This document shows positions 53,134 to 61,249 of a stretch of 64,000 bases of DNA, piece after piece; position 1 is the first letter of the stretch, and each line of letters starts with the position of its first letter. The notes under the pieces are model-generated. The model had not been told where the DNA came from, did not search any database, and saw only the letters and a list, made by a program, of their open reading frames with translations. The translations under genes were made by a program, and so were the position numbers. Origin of the DNA: Desulfovibrio sp. UIB00 (GTDB taxonomy: Bacteria > Desulfobacterota > Desulfovibrionia > Desulfovibrionales > Desulfovibrionaceae); NCBI RefSeq assembly GCF_022508225.1, contig NZ_JAETXJ010000006.1, positions 170,998 to 234,997 on the forward strand, written 5' to 3'.

Positions 53134-54747
53134 ATGCAAATAGACCTTCGACAATATGAATTTGTGATACCGAACAGCCTTGGCTGGTCATATGACAGCA
53201 CTTCGACGCAGGCGGCATCTAGCGCTGCCGCAACCTCATCAGGCGATTCTGTTTCTCTTGGGCAATCCTCCCGCCAAAAAATGGAAGAGGAACAAACCAG
53301 TCTTGAGCAGATTCTCAAAGCCAAGGGCTGCAGCCTGCAGGATGCGCTCAAGGATATTCTGATAAGCGGGAAGTACCTGCAGGAATATCTCGACACGGGC
53401 ATCGTCCCCTCTGCCTGCCCCGGCTATCAAAAAGGCAACATAACGCAAACGCAAGACTCGCTGACATCCCCCCAGGGCATGCGCGTAGACGTATCCACCA
53501 GCTATCAGAACGCTGTGGTTACAGGGGCTTCCGTTTCTGTAACCCGTGCTAATGGCCAACAAGTCACATTTGATGCAGCCTGCAATGTGCGTCTGAACGA
53601 GCGGGAAGACGGCTCCCTTGCAGTGACCTTTGCGGACACAGGCGAAACGCGCATCTTTGCGCAGGACGGTTCTGTTACCAGCGAACAGGGAACCGCAGGT
53701 GCACTCTCAGGAACAGATGGCGATGATGTATTTTTGCAGCTTACGGCAGCCAGCTCCATTGACGCTGGCAACGGCAACGACTCCATCCTTGTACTGGCAA
53801 GCGGCGGAACAACCAGCGCTGGGGCAGGCAACGACACCATCGTTGTTGGCAAAACCGTGGGGGGAACAACATCAATCGATGCCGGAAGCGGCAATGACAC
53901 GCTGCGCGGTAACGAACTAAGACGGAGCCTTTCCATTGAAATGGGTGATGGAGACGACACGGTTGATGTGCAGTCGTATGCAGGCAATATGAACCTTGGC
54001 CAGGGCAATAATGCCCTGACTGCCCACTACGCGGCAGGACGCCTGAGCGCAGGAGACGGCAGCAATACCGTAACAGCAACTAACATCCTAGGGGCAATGA
54101 TTTTTGGCGATGGAGCCAACCAGGTTACGACAAGTACCGGTAGCGGCAATGTGACATTGGGCAAAGGAAACAATACCATTACTGGTGACTCATGGCTTGG
54201 GGGGAGCATTACTGCGGGCGAAGGAGATAATCATATCCGTATTCGTTCTCTTGAGGGAAATATTATCGCAGGCAACGGCAACAATACCATCAACGTAGAC
54301 TCCATGGCATCATCCAACTCTTCCGCCATGGTACTGGGGCATGGCGACAATACGGTCACAATGCGCTCCACGAGCGGAAATATTCAGATGGGTGACGGCA
54401 ACAATACCCTTCGATGGGATTCAGCCATGGATGCGTCCATCAAGATAGGCAATGGCAACAATACGGTTATTGGCAGATCCCAAAGCCCCTTTGATGACCT
54501 TGTGCTGGGGGACGGCAACAACACACTGGAACTTTCTTCTAACAACGCGGGATATACTCACATCGCCAGCAACGTTTTGGGGAATGGTCAGAACACTATC
54601 TTTTTAGGGGGATACGGCGAGCAAGTGAAGCACGGCTCAGGCAACAACACCTACCTCAACTGGACAATGACGCAAAACGAAATACAGGCACGCAACGATG
54701 CAAATCAGACCTTTATGGACAACTGGCGCAAGAGTAATTTTGGCTAG
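53134..54747 (+). CDS. RTX-like beta-solenoid repeat protein with degenerate Asn-rich repeats
   Basis: A 537-residue protein not assignable to a named family. Residues 1-200 are unique, with a Ser/Ala-rich stretch and a helical segment (LEQILKAKGCSLQDALKDIL). From about residue 205 to 507 run about 16 copies of a G-x-G-(N/D)-(N/D)-(T/S)-(I/V/L) motif, spaced mostly 17-22 residues apart. Early copies (DAGNGNDSI, SAGAGNDTI, DAGSGNDTL, EMGDGDDTV) resemble calcium-binding RTX nonapeptides; later ones (LGKGNNTI, AGNGNNTI, MGDGNNTL, IGNGNNTV) are Asn-rich and probably bind no calcium. No Sec signal, lipobox or membrane helix is seen. The start at 53134 has GGGAG upstream. It is convergent with the lacI-type gene. 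Type I secretion is plausible but no transporter is nearby. Confidence 0.85.
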   Translation: MQIDLRQYEFVIPNSLGWSYDSTSTQAASSAAATSSGDSVSLGQSSRQKMEEEQTSLEQILKAKGCSLQDALKDILISGKYLQEYLDTGIVPSACPGYQKGNITQTQDSLTSPQGMRVDVSTSYQNAVVTGASVSVTRANGQQVTFDAACNVRLNEREDGSLAVTFADTGETRIFAQDGSVTSEQGTAGALSGTDGDDVFLQLTAASSIDAGNGNDSILVLASGGTTSAGAGNDTIVVGKTVGGTTSIDAGSGNDTLRGNELRRSLSIEMGDGDDTVDVQSYAGNMNLGQGNNALTAHYAAGRLSAGDGSNTVTATNILGAMIFGDGANQVTTSTGSGNVTLGKGNNTITGDSWLGGSITAGEGDNHIRIRSLEGNIIAGNGNNTINVDSMASSNSSAMVLGHGDNTVTMRSTSGNIQMGDGNNTLRWDSAMDASIKIGNGNNTVIGRSQSPFDDLVLGDGNNTLELSSNNAGYTHIASNVLGNGQNTIFLGGYGEQVKHGSGNNTYLNWTMTQNEIQARNDANQTFMDNWRKSNFG

Positions 54748-54813
54748 ACAGCTCACAGCCCGCACGGGATACGCAGCCTGGCATGACGCATTTTCAGACT
54801 CTTGCACGTGCCC

Positions 54814-55911
54814 CTAGCCGCCAGCGCGCGGCGCAGCAGTAGAGGTGCGCGTAATGAGCTTATGGCTGTATTCCACGCGGGTGATATTTCGGTCAGAGGC
54901 CGCACCGCTGATTTTATTGTGCAAAATTTCCAGCGCGTTGCGGCCTTTGTCGCGCATATAATGCTCTACCGTGGTCAGTGCCACGCCCGCAAATCCTGAT
55001 GGAAAGATATTGTCAAAGCCGCAAACGCTGTAGTCGCCGGGAATGGTAAAGCCTGCTCCGCGCACGGCGTCTATCACGCCGTAGGCCACCATGTCGTTCA
55101 CCGCCACAAAGGCGGTGATTTTTTTGTCATCAAGGCATTTGCGCGTCAGTTCAAGCCCCACAATATGTTCGATCTGCAAATTCTCAAGCTCTGTCTCGGG
55201 GGTGATATCCCGGCTTTTTACCAGCACCGTGCCTTGCGGGCACAGTTGGGCAAAGGTATCGCGCAGGCCCTGCAATCGCTGCATGCGGATGGGGTTGGCT
55301 TGATCCAGCGTTGTGGAAATGTAGGCCAGATGCTGATGCCCCAGATCGTGCATATGCCGGGCAATGAGGCTGCCTGCATCGTAATTGTTCAATTCCACCG
55401 TATCCACGTTAAGATCCTGCCGCCTGTCGCCAATAACAACCATGGGCAACTTGCGGTCAGCCTTTTCAAGCACTTCTTCGGGATGGGCCAGCATGGCAAA
55501 AATAATGCCCGCCATGCCCATATTGCGCGCAAGGCGCAGGGCCGCCAGCTCGCTCTCAAGGCTGCGGTAGGTGGTATAGATGCTGGTGGCATAGCCCTTG
55601 AGCGCGGCGGCCTGCTGCATGGCCTGAATAACGGTGGAATAATATGGATTGGTGACATTGGGGGCCACCACAAGCACTGAGGGAACGTTTGCACACCCAA
55701 CGGCTCTCCTTGCATTCCGATAGCCAAGACTCTCCGCCGCCGCAAAAACTGCGGCAATGGTTTCGTCTGCAAACGAAACACCTTCCCGCCCGTTGAGCAC
55801 CATCGAAACCGTAGCCTGAGAAACTCCGGCTGCCTTTGCCACATGGGCAAGCGTAACTTTTTTTGCAGCGGTATGCCTGCTGCGGCTCTTGCTGCTTGTT
55901 TCTGCCGTCAT
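54814..55911 (-). CDS. LacI-family transcriptional regulator
   Basis: A 365-residue LacI/GalR protein. The helix-turn-helix is VTLAHVAKAAGVSQATVSMV, followed by the hinge, and the effector domain has PNVTNPYYSTVIQAMQQAA, ITAFVAVNDMVAYGVIDAVR and YSVCGFDNIFPSGFAGVALT. I start at 55911 (MTAETS), with AGGAGG 8 bases upstream. It is divergent from the MHS transporter gene, so it most likely controls that transporter and the metallophosphoesterase. Its effector is unknown. Confidence 0.93.
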   Translation of the reverse strand: MTAETSSKSRSRHTAAKKVTLAHVAKAAGVSQATVSMVLNGREGVSFADETIAAVFAAAESLGYRNARRAVGCANVPSVLVVAPNVTNPYYSTVIQAMQQAAALKGYATSIYTTYRSLESELAALRLARNMGMAGIIFAMLAHPEEVLEKADRKLPMVVIGDRRQDLNVDTVELNNYDAGSLIARHMHDLGHQHLAYISTTLDQANPIRMQRLQGLRDTFAQLCPQGTVLVKSRDITPETELENLQIEHIVGLELTRKCLDDKKITAFVAVNDMVAYGVIDAVRGAGFTIPGDYSVCGFDNIFPSGFAGVALTTVEHYMRDKGRNALEILHNKISGAASDRNITRVEYSHKLITRTSTAAPRAGG

Positions 55912-56153
55912 GGCAGCCTCCTGTTCAGTCGTGGGCGATTCCACGCGGCAGACGCATGGCAACCAGGCCTAAGGCTTTATTCAGATTTTTATGCATCAAA
56001 AGAATTATTTTTTATTTAATAAATATTCAATTGACACAATTTTTTTCAGCGTGATATCAAACCATAAATTTAGCCATATTCAACATTATTTTTGAAGTGG
56101 AGGCAATTAAAAAATTTTATATTAAAATTTTATTTCACCGCATGATTAAAATT

Positions 56154-56171
56154 CAATTAAAATTTTAATTG
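56154..56171. promoter_or_regulatory. Perfect 18-bp palindrome, candidate LacI-type operator
   Basis: CAATTAAAATTTTAATTG is exactly self-complementary. It lies 50 bases before the MHS transporter start and in the AT-rich gap facing the LacI-type gene. Related TTAAAATTTT pieces occur at 56110-56150. LacI-type operators are usually palindromes with a central CG; this one lacks it, so it could also be a purely AT promoter element. Confidence 0.55.
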
Positions 56172-56220
56172 CACCCGCAAAAAAGTTGCGGTGCTGACAG
56201 CCCACACGGAGGGTGTCTGT

Positions 56221-57564
56221 ATGGACGACAGCTCACAGCAAAAATACGTTCCTTCCAAAAAGGAAATGCGCAAGGTCGTAATTGCCAGCCTGCTTGGCGC
56301 CACCATTGAATGGTACGACTTTTTCCTCTACGGCGTTGTGGCGGGCATTGTGTTCAACAAGCTCTACTTCCCCACCGCCGACCCCTTCATCGGCACCATC
56401 ATGGCCTACAGTACCTTTGCCATCGGCTATCTGGCACGCCCCCTTGGCGGCTTTATCTTCGGCCATTACGGCGACAAGCTGGGCCGTAAACGCATGCTCA
56501 TTCTCACCATGCTCATCATGGGTATTGCCACAATGGGTATTGGCCTTGTGCCCACCTATGCCTCCATTGGCATTGCCGCGCCCATCATCCTGCAAACGCT
56601 GCGCTTGTGTCAGGGCCTTGGCCTTGGCGGCGAATGGGGCGGCGCGGTGCTCATGACCTATGAATATGCCAGTGATCGCCAAAAAGCCTTTTACGCCAGC
56701 ATTCCCCAGATGGGCCTTGCCACCGGCCTGTGCCTTTCTTCCGGCATGGTCGCCCTGCTCTCCTGGCTGCTGGACAACGAGCAGTTTCTGGAGTGGGGCT
56801 GGCGCTTTGCCTTCCTTGTGAGCGTGGTACTCATCGCCATTGCCCTCTATGTGCGCACGCATATTCTGGAAACCCCCGAATTCCGCAAGGCCGAAGCCAA
56901 GGGCGATACCAGCAAAAAGGCCCTGCCCATCGTGACAGTATGCAAAAACTACCCTGGCAACATTGCCCTGGGCGTTGGCGCACGGTGGATTGACGGCGTG
57001 TTCTTCAACGTGCTGGCCGTGTTTTCCATCACCTACCTCGTGCAGCAGATCCACACCACGCGCACCGAAGCACTTACGGCGGTTATGTTTGCGGCCCTGC
57101 TCATGTGCCCCTTTATTCTGATCGCTGGCCGCCTGGCAGACCGCTTTGGCCGGGGCCGCATTTACGGCCTTGCCAGCCTTGCCTGCGGCATTTCCATTTT
57201 CCCCTCGTTCTGGCTTATGCAGAGCAGCGGCGGCAACATGTTTCTGGTTGGCCTTGCCATCGCCATCCCGCTGAGTATTTTTTACGCTGGTGTTTTTGGG
57301 CCAGAGGCCGCGCTGTTCTCTGACCTCTTCCCTGCTGAAGTGCGTTACACGGGTATTTCCATCGTGTACCAGTTCCCGGGCTTTCTGGTTGCGGGCATAG
57401 TGCCCGGCGTGTGCACCGCCCTGATCCAGTGGAACGACGGCGATCCCTTCTACATCTGCATCTTCGTACTCGTAGCCGCAGCAACCAGCGCGTTCTCGGC
57501 CTTTACCATCCAGGCGCGGCACAACAGATTGGCTGCGCAGGCTGCGGGAACCGCACAGGGTTAG
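56221..57564 (+). CDS. MHS-family major facilitator transporter
   Basis: A 447-residue, 12-helix proton symporter of the metabolite:H+ symporter family (ShiA/ProP/KgtP type). Signatures are IASLLGATIEWYDFFLYGVV, GGFIFGHYGDKLGRKRMLIL, CQGLGLGGEWGGAVLMTYEY and FGPEAALFSDLFPAEVRYTG. GGAGGG lies 7 bases before the ATG. Family substrates are organic acids and quaternary amines; this one cannot be set from sequence. It is followed 4 bases later by a metallophosphoesterase, suggesting use of a phosphorylated or diester compound. Confidence 0.93.
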   Translation: MDDSSQQKYVPSKKEMRKVVIASLLGATIEWYDFFLYGVVAGIVFNKLYFPTADPFIGTIMAYSTFAIGYLARPLGGFIFGHYGDKLGRKRMLILTMLIMGIATMGIGLVPTYASIGIAAPIILQTLRLCQGLGLGGEWGGAVLMTYEYASDRQKAFYASIPQMGLATGLCLSSGMVALLSWLLDNEQFLEWGWRFAFLVSVVLIAIALYVRTHILETPEFRKAEAKGDTSKKALPIVTVCKNYPGNIALGVGARWIDGVFFNVLAVFSITYLVQQIHTTRTEALTAVMFAALLMCPFILIAGRLADRFGRGRIYGLASLACGISIFPSFWLMQSSGGNMFLVGLAIAIPLSIFYAGVFGPEAALFSDLFPAEVRYTGISIVYQFPGFLVAGIVPGVCTALIQWNDGDPFYICIFVLVAAATSAFSAFTIQARHNRLAAQAAGTAQG

Positions 57565-57568
57565 CATC

Positions 57569-58390
57569 ATGCGTATATTGCAACTTTCAGACACGCACCT
57601 GCGGGGCGACCACAGCCTGTCTTTCAGGGTGGTAGATACCCGGCGTTGCCTGGACGAAGCCGTGGCTCACGTAAAAAGCCTGACGCAACAGCCGGATATT
57701 ATTGTCATCACAGGCGATCTTGCCGACAGCGGAGACCTTAACGCATATCACATCCTGCACGACGAACTCTTGCCCTTTGGGGTGCCCGTGTACGCCGTGC
57801 CCGGCAACCACGACAGGCGCGACCGCCTGCGCGAGGTAATGCCCCACTGGTGCCCGGCCAAGGAAGATATTGCGCCCTACCTCTGCTATACGGTGGAAGA
57901 AGAAAACCTGCGGCTGATCATGATGGACAGCATGAGCCCCGGCTCCCATTCCGGCCACTTCCCCGCCGAAACCGGCGACTGGCTGGAGCGTGAACTGGCA
58001 AAGCGCCCGGATACGCCAACCATGTTCTTCATGCACCACCCCCCGTTTGTTACGGGCATGGGCGCCATGGACGAACCTTTTGAAAACGTGGAGCGCTTTG
58101 CAGCAATTGTAGAGCGCAACCCGCAGATGCGGCTGAGTTTCGGCCACATGCACCGCCCCATCGTCACCGAGTGGCATGGGCGGATAGCCATGACGGCACC
58201 TGCGGTTTCCATGCAGATAGACCTTGATCTCTCCCCCGAGGGCGGCGACAACTTCCGCATGGAAACGCCGGGCTATCTCCTCCACCACTTTGACAAGGGC
58301 GTGTGGAATTCCCACATCTGCCAGATTGCAGTGCAGGCTACGTTTGCCGGGCCGTATCCCTTTGCTGGCTCGGTGAATCCTACCCAATAG
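57569..58390 (+). CDS. Calcineurin-like metallophosphodiesterase (GpdQ/CpdA-like)
   Basis: A 273-residue dinuclear-metal phosphodiesterase. All metal motifs are present: SDTHLRGD (Asp8, His10), VITGDLADSG, PGNHDRRDRL, MFFMHHPPFVTGMGAMD and FGHMHRPIV. Overall layout resembles GpdQ glycerophosphodiesterase and CpdA cAMP phosphodiesterase more than nucleases. It starts 4 bases after the MHS transporter stop, so the two are co-transcribed under the LacI-type regulator. Glycerophosphodiesters are one reasonable substrate, but cyclic nucleotides cannot be excluded. Confidence 0.9.
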   Translation: MRILQLSDTHLRGDHSLSFRVVDTRRCLDEAVAHVKSLTQQPDIIVITGDLADSGDLNAYHILHDELLPFGVPVYAVPGNHDRRDRLREVMPHWCPAKEDIAPYLCYTVEEENLRLIMMDSMSPGSHSGHFPAETGDWLERELAKRPDTPTMFFMHHPPFVTGMGAMDEPFENVERFAAIVERNPQMRLSFGHMHRPIVTEWHGRIAMTAPAVSMQIDLDLSPEGGDNFRMETPGYLLHHFDKGVWNSHICQIAVQATFAGPYPFAGSVNPTQ

Positions 58391-58422
58391 TGTTTCCCGA
58401 CATGAAACACCCGCGCAAGCGG

Positions 58423-58458
58423 GCCGGGGCTGCCGACATCGGGTCGGCAAGCCCCGGC
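58423..58458 (+). terminator. Hairpin after the phosphodiesterase gene
   Basis: GCCGGGGCT-GCCGAC and GTCGGC-AAGCCCCGGC form a very strong GC stem with one bulge about 35 bases after the stop codon. There is no T run. Confidence 0.65.
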
Positions 58459-58651
58459 ACCCTCCCAAAATCACGCCGCCATATCTGCCTTCTCCTCTTT
58501 TTTTCTGCCCCTTTTCTGCCAAATCGCTTATCTTGAGCCAGCGTTAGCAAGTTCAGATAAATTTCTGCCCAAGTCTCCATGCACAGAACAAGTGCTGAAT
58601 CTTGGTCACGTTGTCCGAAGAAAATTGCTACAAGACTGAGCGCAGCAGATA

Positions 58652-58680
58652 TTGACATCACCAGCAGACCGGTCTAATTT
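58652..58680 (+). promoter_or_regulatory. TetR-gene promoter with GACCGGTC operator in the spacer
   Basis: TTGACA at 58652-58657, a 17-base spacer and TAATTT at 58675-58680 form a good promoter. AGACCGGTCT (58666-58675), a perfect 10-bp palindrome, fills the end of the spacer. Transcription would start at or very near the ATG at 58688. Confidence 0.7.
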
Positions 58681-58687
58681 TTTAATT

Positions 58688-59272
58688 ATGAAAGAAAGCG
58701 CACGAGAAAAAATCATTGCTGTAGGTGTTGAAATTGTCGCTGTTTCCGGCTTCAACGCCACAGGCATAGATGCCATACTCAAGGCGGCGGGCGTGCCGAA
58801 AGGCTCGTTCTACCACCATTTTGGCACCAAGGAAAACTTCGGCATTGAGGTCATCAACCTCTTTGCTGAAAACTATACAAAAAAACTGCACGGCTATCTT
58901 GATGATGAAACGCTGCCCCCGCTCCAGCGCATCCGCAGGTATCTGGAAGAAAGCATTGAACGTACAGTGCAGGACAACTTCAGCAAGGGTTGCCTCATCG
59001 GAAATCTGGGACAGGAGCTGGCCGCTCAGAGTGAACGGTTCAGATGCCGCCTGGAAGAAGTCTTCCACGACTGGCTCGGCCTGTTTGCCAAGTGCCTGCA
59101 CGAAGCGCAACAGGCTGGTGAACTGAATCCGGGGCTTGATCCCCAGTCGCTTGCAGGCTTTCTCCTCTCTGGCTGGGAAGGAGCCATTTTGCGGGCAAAG
59201 GTCATGCGCTCGCCCGATCCGCTGAAGCAATTTGTGAACGTGCTGTTCACAAGGGTTTTAACAACAGGGTAA
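58688..59272 (+). CDS. TetR/AcrR-family transcriptional regulator (NemR/AcuR-like)
   Basis: A 194-residue repressor. The helix-turn-helix is VSGFNATGIDAILKAAGVPK, then GSFYHHFGTKENFGIEVINL, close to the NemR/AcuR/YxaF branch. The C-terminal ligand domain has NFSKGCLIGNLGQELAAQSE with a Cys in a position seen in that branch, and another Cys later. The ATG at 58688 is almost at the predicted transcription start and no Shine-Dalgarno precedes it, so the mRNA may be leaderless. The same operator recurs at 61415. It probably controls the redox and electrophile genes that follow. Confidence 0.9.
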   Translation: MKESAREKIIAVGVEIVAVSGFNATGIDAILKAAGVPKGSFYHHFGTKENFGIEVINLFAENYTKKLHGYLDDETLPPLQRIRRYLEESIERTVQDNFSKGCLIGNLGQELAAQSERFRCRLEEVFHDWLGLFAKCLHEAQQAGELNPGLDPQSLAGFLLSGWEGAILRAKVMRSPDPLKQFVNVLFTRVLTTG

Positions 59273-59398
59273 TTATTACGCCGCAGCAAAACCGACTGAG
59301 CCTGAAGCAGCGGGCCAAGCCCGCGCATGCCAGGGGCACTGCCAAGTCAAATCTGCGGCATCCCAACCCACACCACACTTACAACAGCGAGCATTCTT

Positions 59399-60064
59399 AT
59401 GAACGCGCAAAAAAAAATACTCATGGTTACGACCAGCGCCGATGCCCTGACCAACGGTAGAAAAACAGGCGTGTGGCTTGAAGAAATCGCGGTTCCCTAT
59501 CTTGCGCTGGCAAAGGCCGGCCTCTCCATAACCGTTGCCAGCCCCAAGGGCGGCGCAGTGCCAGTTGATCCCCACAGCCTTGATGATGCCTCTGTTGCCA
59601 AATGGCCCGACATCCTTGAACTGCTGAAAAATTCTGCACTGCTCAAGGATATTCAGGCCGAAGGCTTTGACGCCATTTTTCTGCCTGGCGGCCACGGCAC
59701 CATGATGGATTTTGCCACCGATGCCGAACTGAAGCGCCTGCTCAATGATTTTGCCAAAGCAGACAAAATAATTGCGGCAGTGTGCCACGGCCCGGCTGGG
59801 CTGGTAGGGGCAAAAAAAGCTGACGGCTCCCCCCTTGTGGCGGGCAAAACCATAACGGCCTTTACCGATGATGAAGAAATTGCCATGCAGCTGGAAAAGG
59901 CAGTTCCCTTTATGCTCGAAACAACGTTGCGCAACGAAGGCGCGAACTTTGTGGTCGGCCCCATGTGGACACCGCACGTGGAAGTGGACGGCAAGCTCAT
60001 AACCGGGCAAAACCCGGCCTCCAGCGAACCCATTGCCCAGGCGGTTCTTGAACGCCTGCGGTAA
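59399..60064 (+). CDS. DJ-1/PfpI-superfamily protein (Hsp31/glyoxalase III-like)
   Basis: A 221-residue protein of the DJ-1/PfpI superfamily, type 1 glutamine-amidotransferase-like. The nucleophile cysteine is in AAVCHGPAGL and the catalytic glutamate in TGVWLEEIAVPYLAL; GFDAIFLPGGHGTMMD is the usual turn. This combination is typical of Hsp31-type glyoxalases or deglycases that detoxify methylglyoxal. It lies 126 bases after the TetR gene and may be read from the same promoter. The ribosome binding site is weak. Confidence 0.9.
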   Translation: MNAQKKILMVTTSADALTNGRKTGVWLEEIAVPYLALAKAGLSITVASPKGGAVPVDPHSLDDASVAKWPDILELLKNSALLKDIQAEGFDAIFLPGGHGTMMDFATDAELKRLLNDFAKADKIIAAVCHGPAGLVGAKKADGSPLVAGKTITAFTDDEEIAMQLEKAVPFMLETTLRNEGANFVVGPMWTPHVEVDGKLITGQNPASSEPIAQAVLERLR

Positions 60065-60086
60065 GTTATCTCGTACAAAAGCATCA

Positions 60087-60125
60087 ACGCCCGGTTCCCC
60101 TTATTATGGGGAACCGGGCGCTTTT
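60087..60125. terminator. Bidirectional rho-independent terminator
   Basis: CGCCCGGTTCCCC and GGGGAACCGGGCG form a perfect 13-bp stem with a loop of about 6 bases, followed by CTTTTCG and preceded by AAAAGC. It separates the convergent DJ-1-type and nitroreductase genes. Confidence 0.85.
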
Positions 60126-60175
60126 CGTTGGCCTTGGTCCGGCTTCGAAATAAGGCCGGAAGTCCGGCCCCAAAG

Positions 60176-60673
60176 TTATTTCACGTAGTGGATGCGCTCT
60201 GCATTAAACCTGTCCTGCTGCGTTTTTTGCTCCGCAGGATAGCCTATGGGGAAAATGGCAAAGGCCCTCTGCCCTGCTGCCACAGGCAGAATTTTTTCCA
60301 CCTTTTCCATTCGGTCTTCGTCAGGGGCAACACCAAGCCATACGCCGCCCAGCCCCAGCGAATCCACCGCCAGCCAAAGGTTTTGCATAGCTATGGCAAG
60401 ATCGATCTGCGCATATTGTGGAAAGCGGCAGCCATCCTGCCGATAGGCAGCCACAATGGCCAGGGGGGCATTTGCGGCGCACCCGGCATAAGGGCTGACC
60501 TGAGCAAGCGCGTGCAGCTTTTCTCTGGATGTCACCACATAAAAATCCCACGGTTGCTGATTGCCCGCAGAGGGTGCGGCCATGGCGGCACGCAAAATCT
60601 GCTCGACCTTGTCACTTTCAACGGCGCGGTCTTCAAACTTGCGCACGCTGACCCTGTGGAAAATTTCCTTCAT
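60176..60673 (-). CDS. Nitroreductase-family FMN oxidoreductase
   Basis: A 165-residue, short nitroreductase of the single-domain type. Motifs are SVRKFEDRAVESDKVEQILR, AAMAAPSAGNQQPWDFYVVT and the late GLGGVWLGVAPDEDR. It would reduce nitro compounds, quinones or flavins with NAD(P)H. AAGGGGG lies before the ATG at 60673. It follows the flavin reductase gene on the same strand by 36 bases, so the two form an operon driven from the GACCGGTC-containing promoter. Confidence 0.92.
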   Translation of the reverse strand: MKEIFHRVSVRKFEDRAVESDKVEQILRAAMAAPSAGNQQPWDFYVVTSREKLHALAQVSPYAGCAANAPLAIVAAYRQDGCRFPQYAQIDLAIAMQNLWLAVDSLGLGGVWLGVAPDEDRMEKVEKILPVAAGQRAFAIFPIGYPAEQKTQQDRFNAERIHYVK

Positions 60674-60709
60674 GGGAACCCCCTTGGTTATTGTGCTGCC
60701 AAATTCAAC

Positions 60710-61249
60710 TTATTGCAGAATGTACGCGCTGACAATTTCGCCATAATAGGCGATGTGCGCATCCCGGTTTGCTCCAACTGCGGAGCCGTCAACATCCTGA
60801 GGGTAAAACTTTGACTGGTATTCGGTGATCAGGCTGGGGAGATCCTGCTTCTGCTTGTAAACTACCTTGCACTCAAGGGTGAGGGGCAGCTCCTTAATGG
60901 CGGGCACAGAAACAAGTTCTGAGTCCACAAGAGTCAGGCCTGCTTCAGAAATCTTGTCTAGGTTGCGTCCGCATTTGGAGCCGCAAATGCCGAGAATTTT
61001 TTTGCTGTATTCGCCAAAGGGCACATTGACCGTAAATTCTGGATTTTTATCCAGCAATTCGCGTGTAAAGCGGTGCTCGCGCACATAGGCCACAAATACC
61101 GGGCTGGACCAGTCAATGCCGAGGGTTCCCCAGCCAATGGTCATGCTGTTTACCCGGCCATCTGCCTTTGAGGTAAGCAATATACCCTTGGGCAGAGCTT
61201 CAAGAATATTCTTGGCATATTCGGCAACGATAATTTTTTTTCTTTCCAT
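60710..61249 (-). CDS. Flavoredoxin/flavin reductase-like FMN-binding protein
   Basis: A 179-residue FMN-binding split-barrel protein of the flavin reductase/flavoredoxin family known from Desulfovibrio. Typical stretches are PKGILLTSKADGRVNSMTIG, WSSPVFVAYVREHRFTRELL and NPEFTVNVPFGEYSKKILGI, and CGSKCGRN carries two Cys residues. It would pass electrons from flavins to partner proteins. GAGG precedes the ATG at 61249 at 8 bases. It is first in an operon with the nitroreductase. Confidence 0.9.
   Translation of the reverse strand: MERKKIIVAEYAKNILEALPKGILLTSKADGRVNSMTIGWGTLGIDWSSPVFVAYVREHRFTRELLDKNPEFTVNVPFGEYSKKILGICGSKCGRNLDKISEAGLTLVDSELVSVPAIKELPLTLECKVVYKQKQDLPSLITEYQSKFYPQDVDGSAVGANRDAHIAYYGEIVSAYILQ

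Noticed and set aside
53700..54700. CRISPR-like array suggested by regularly spaced GGCAACAATAC words
   Set aside because: The repetition follows codons of the G-N-G-N-N-T protein repeats, with varying spacing and no conserved spacer/repeat boundary.
56233..57594. Minus-strand open frame of about 450 codons opposite the MHS transporter
   Set aside because: Shadow of a clear 12-helix transporter gene; His/Gly-rich without domains.
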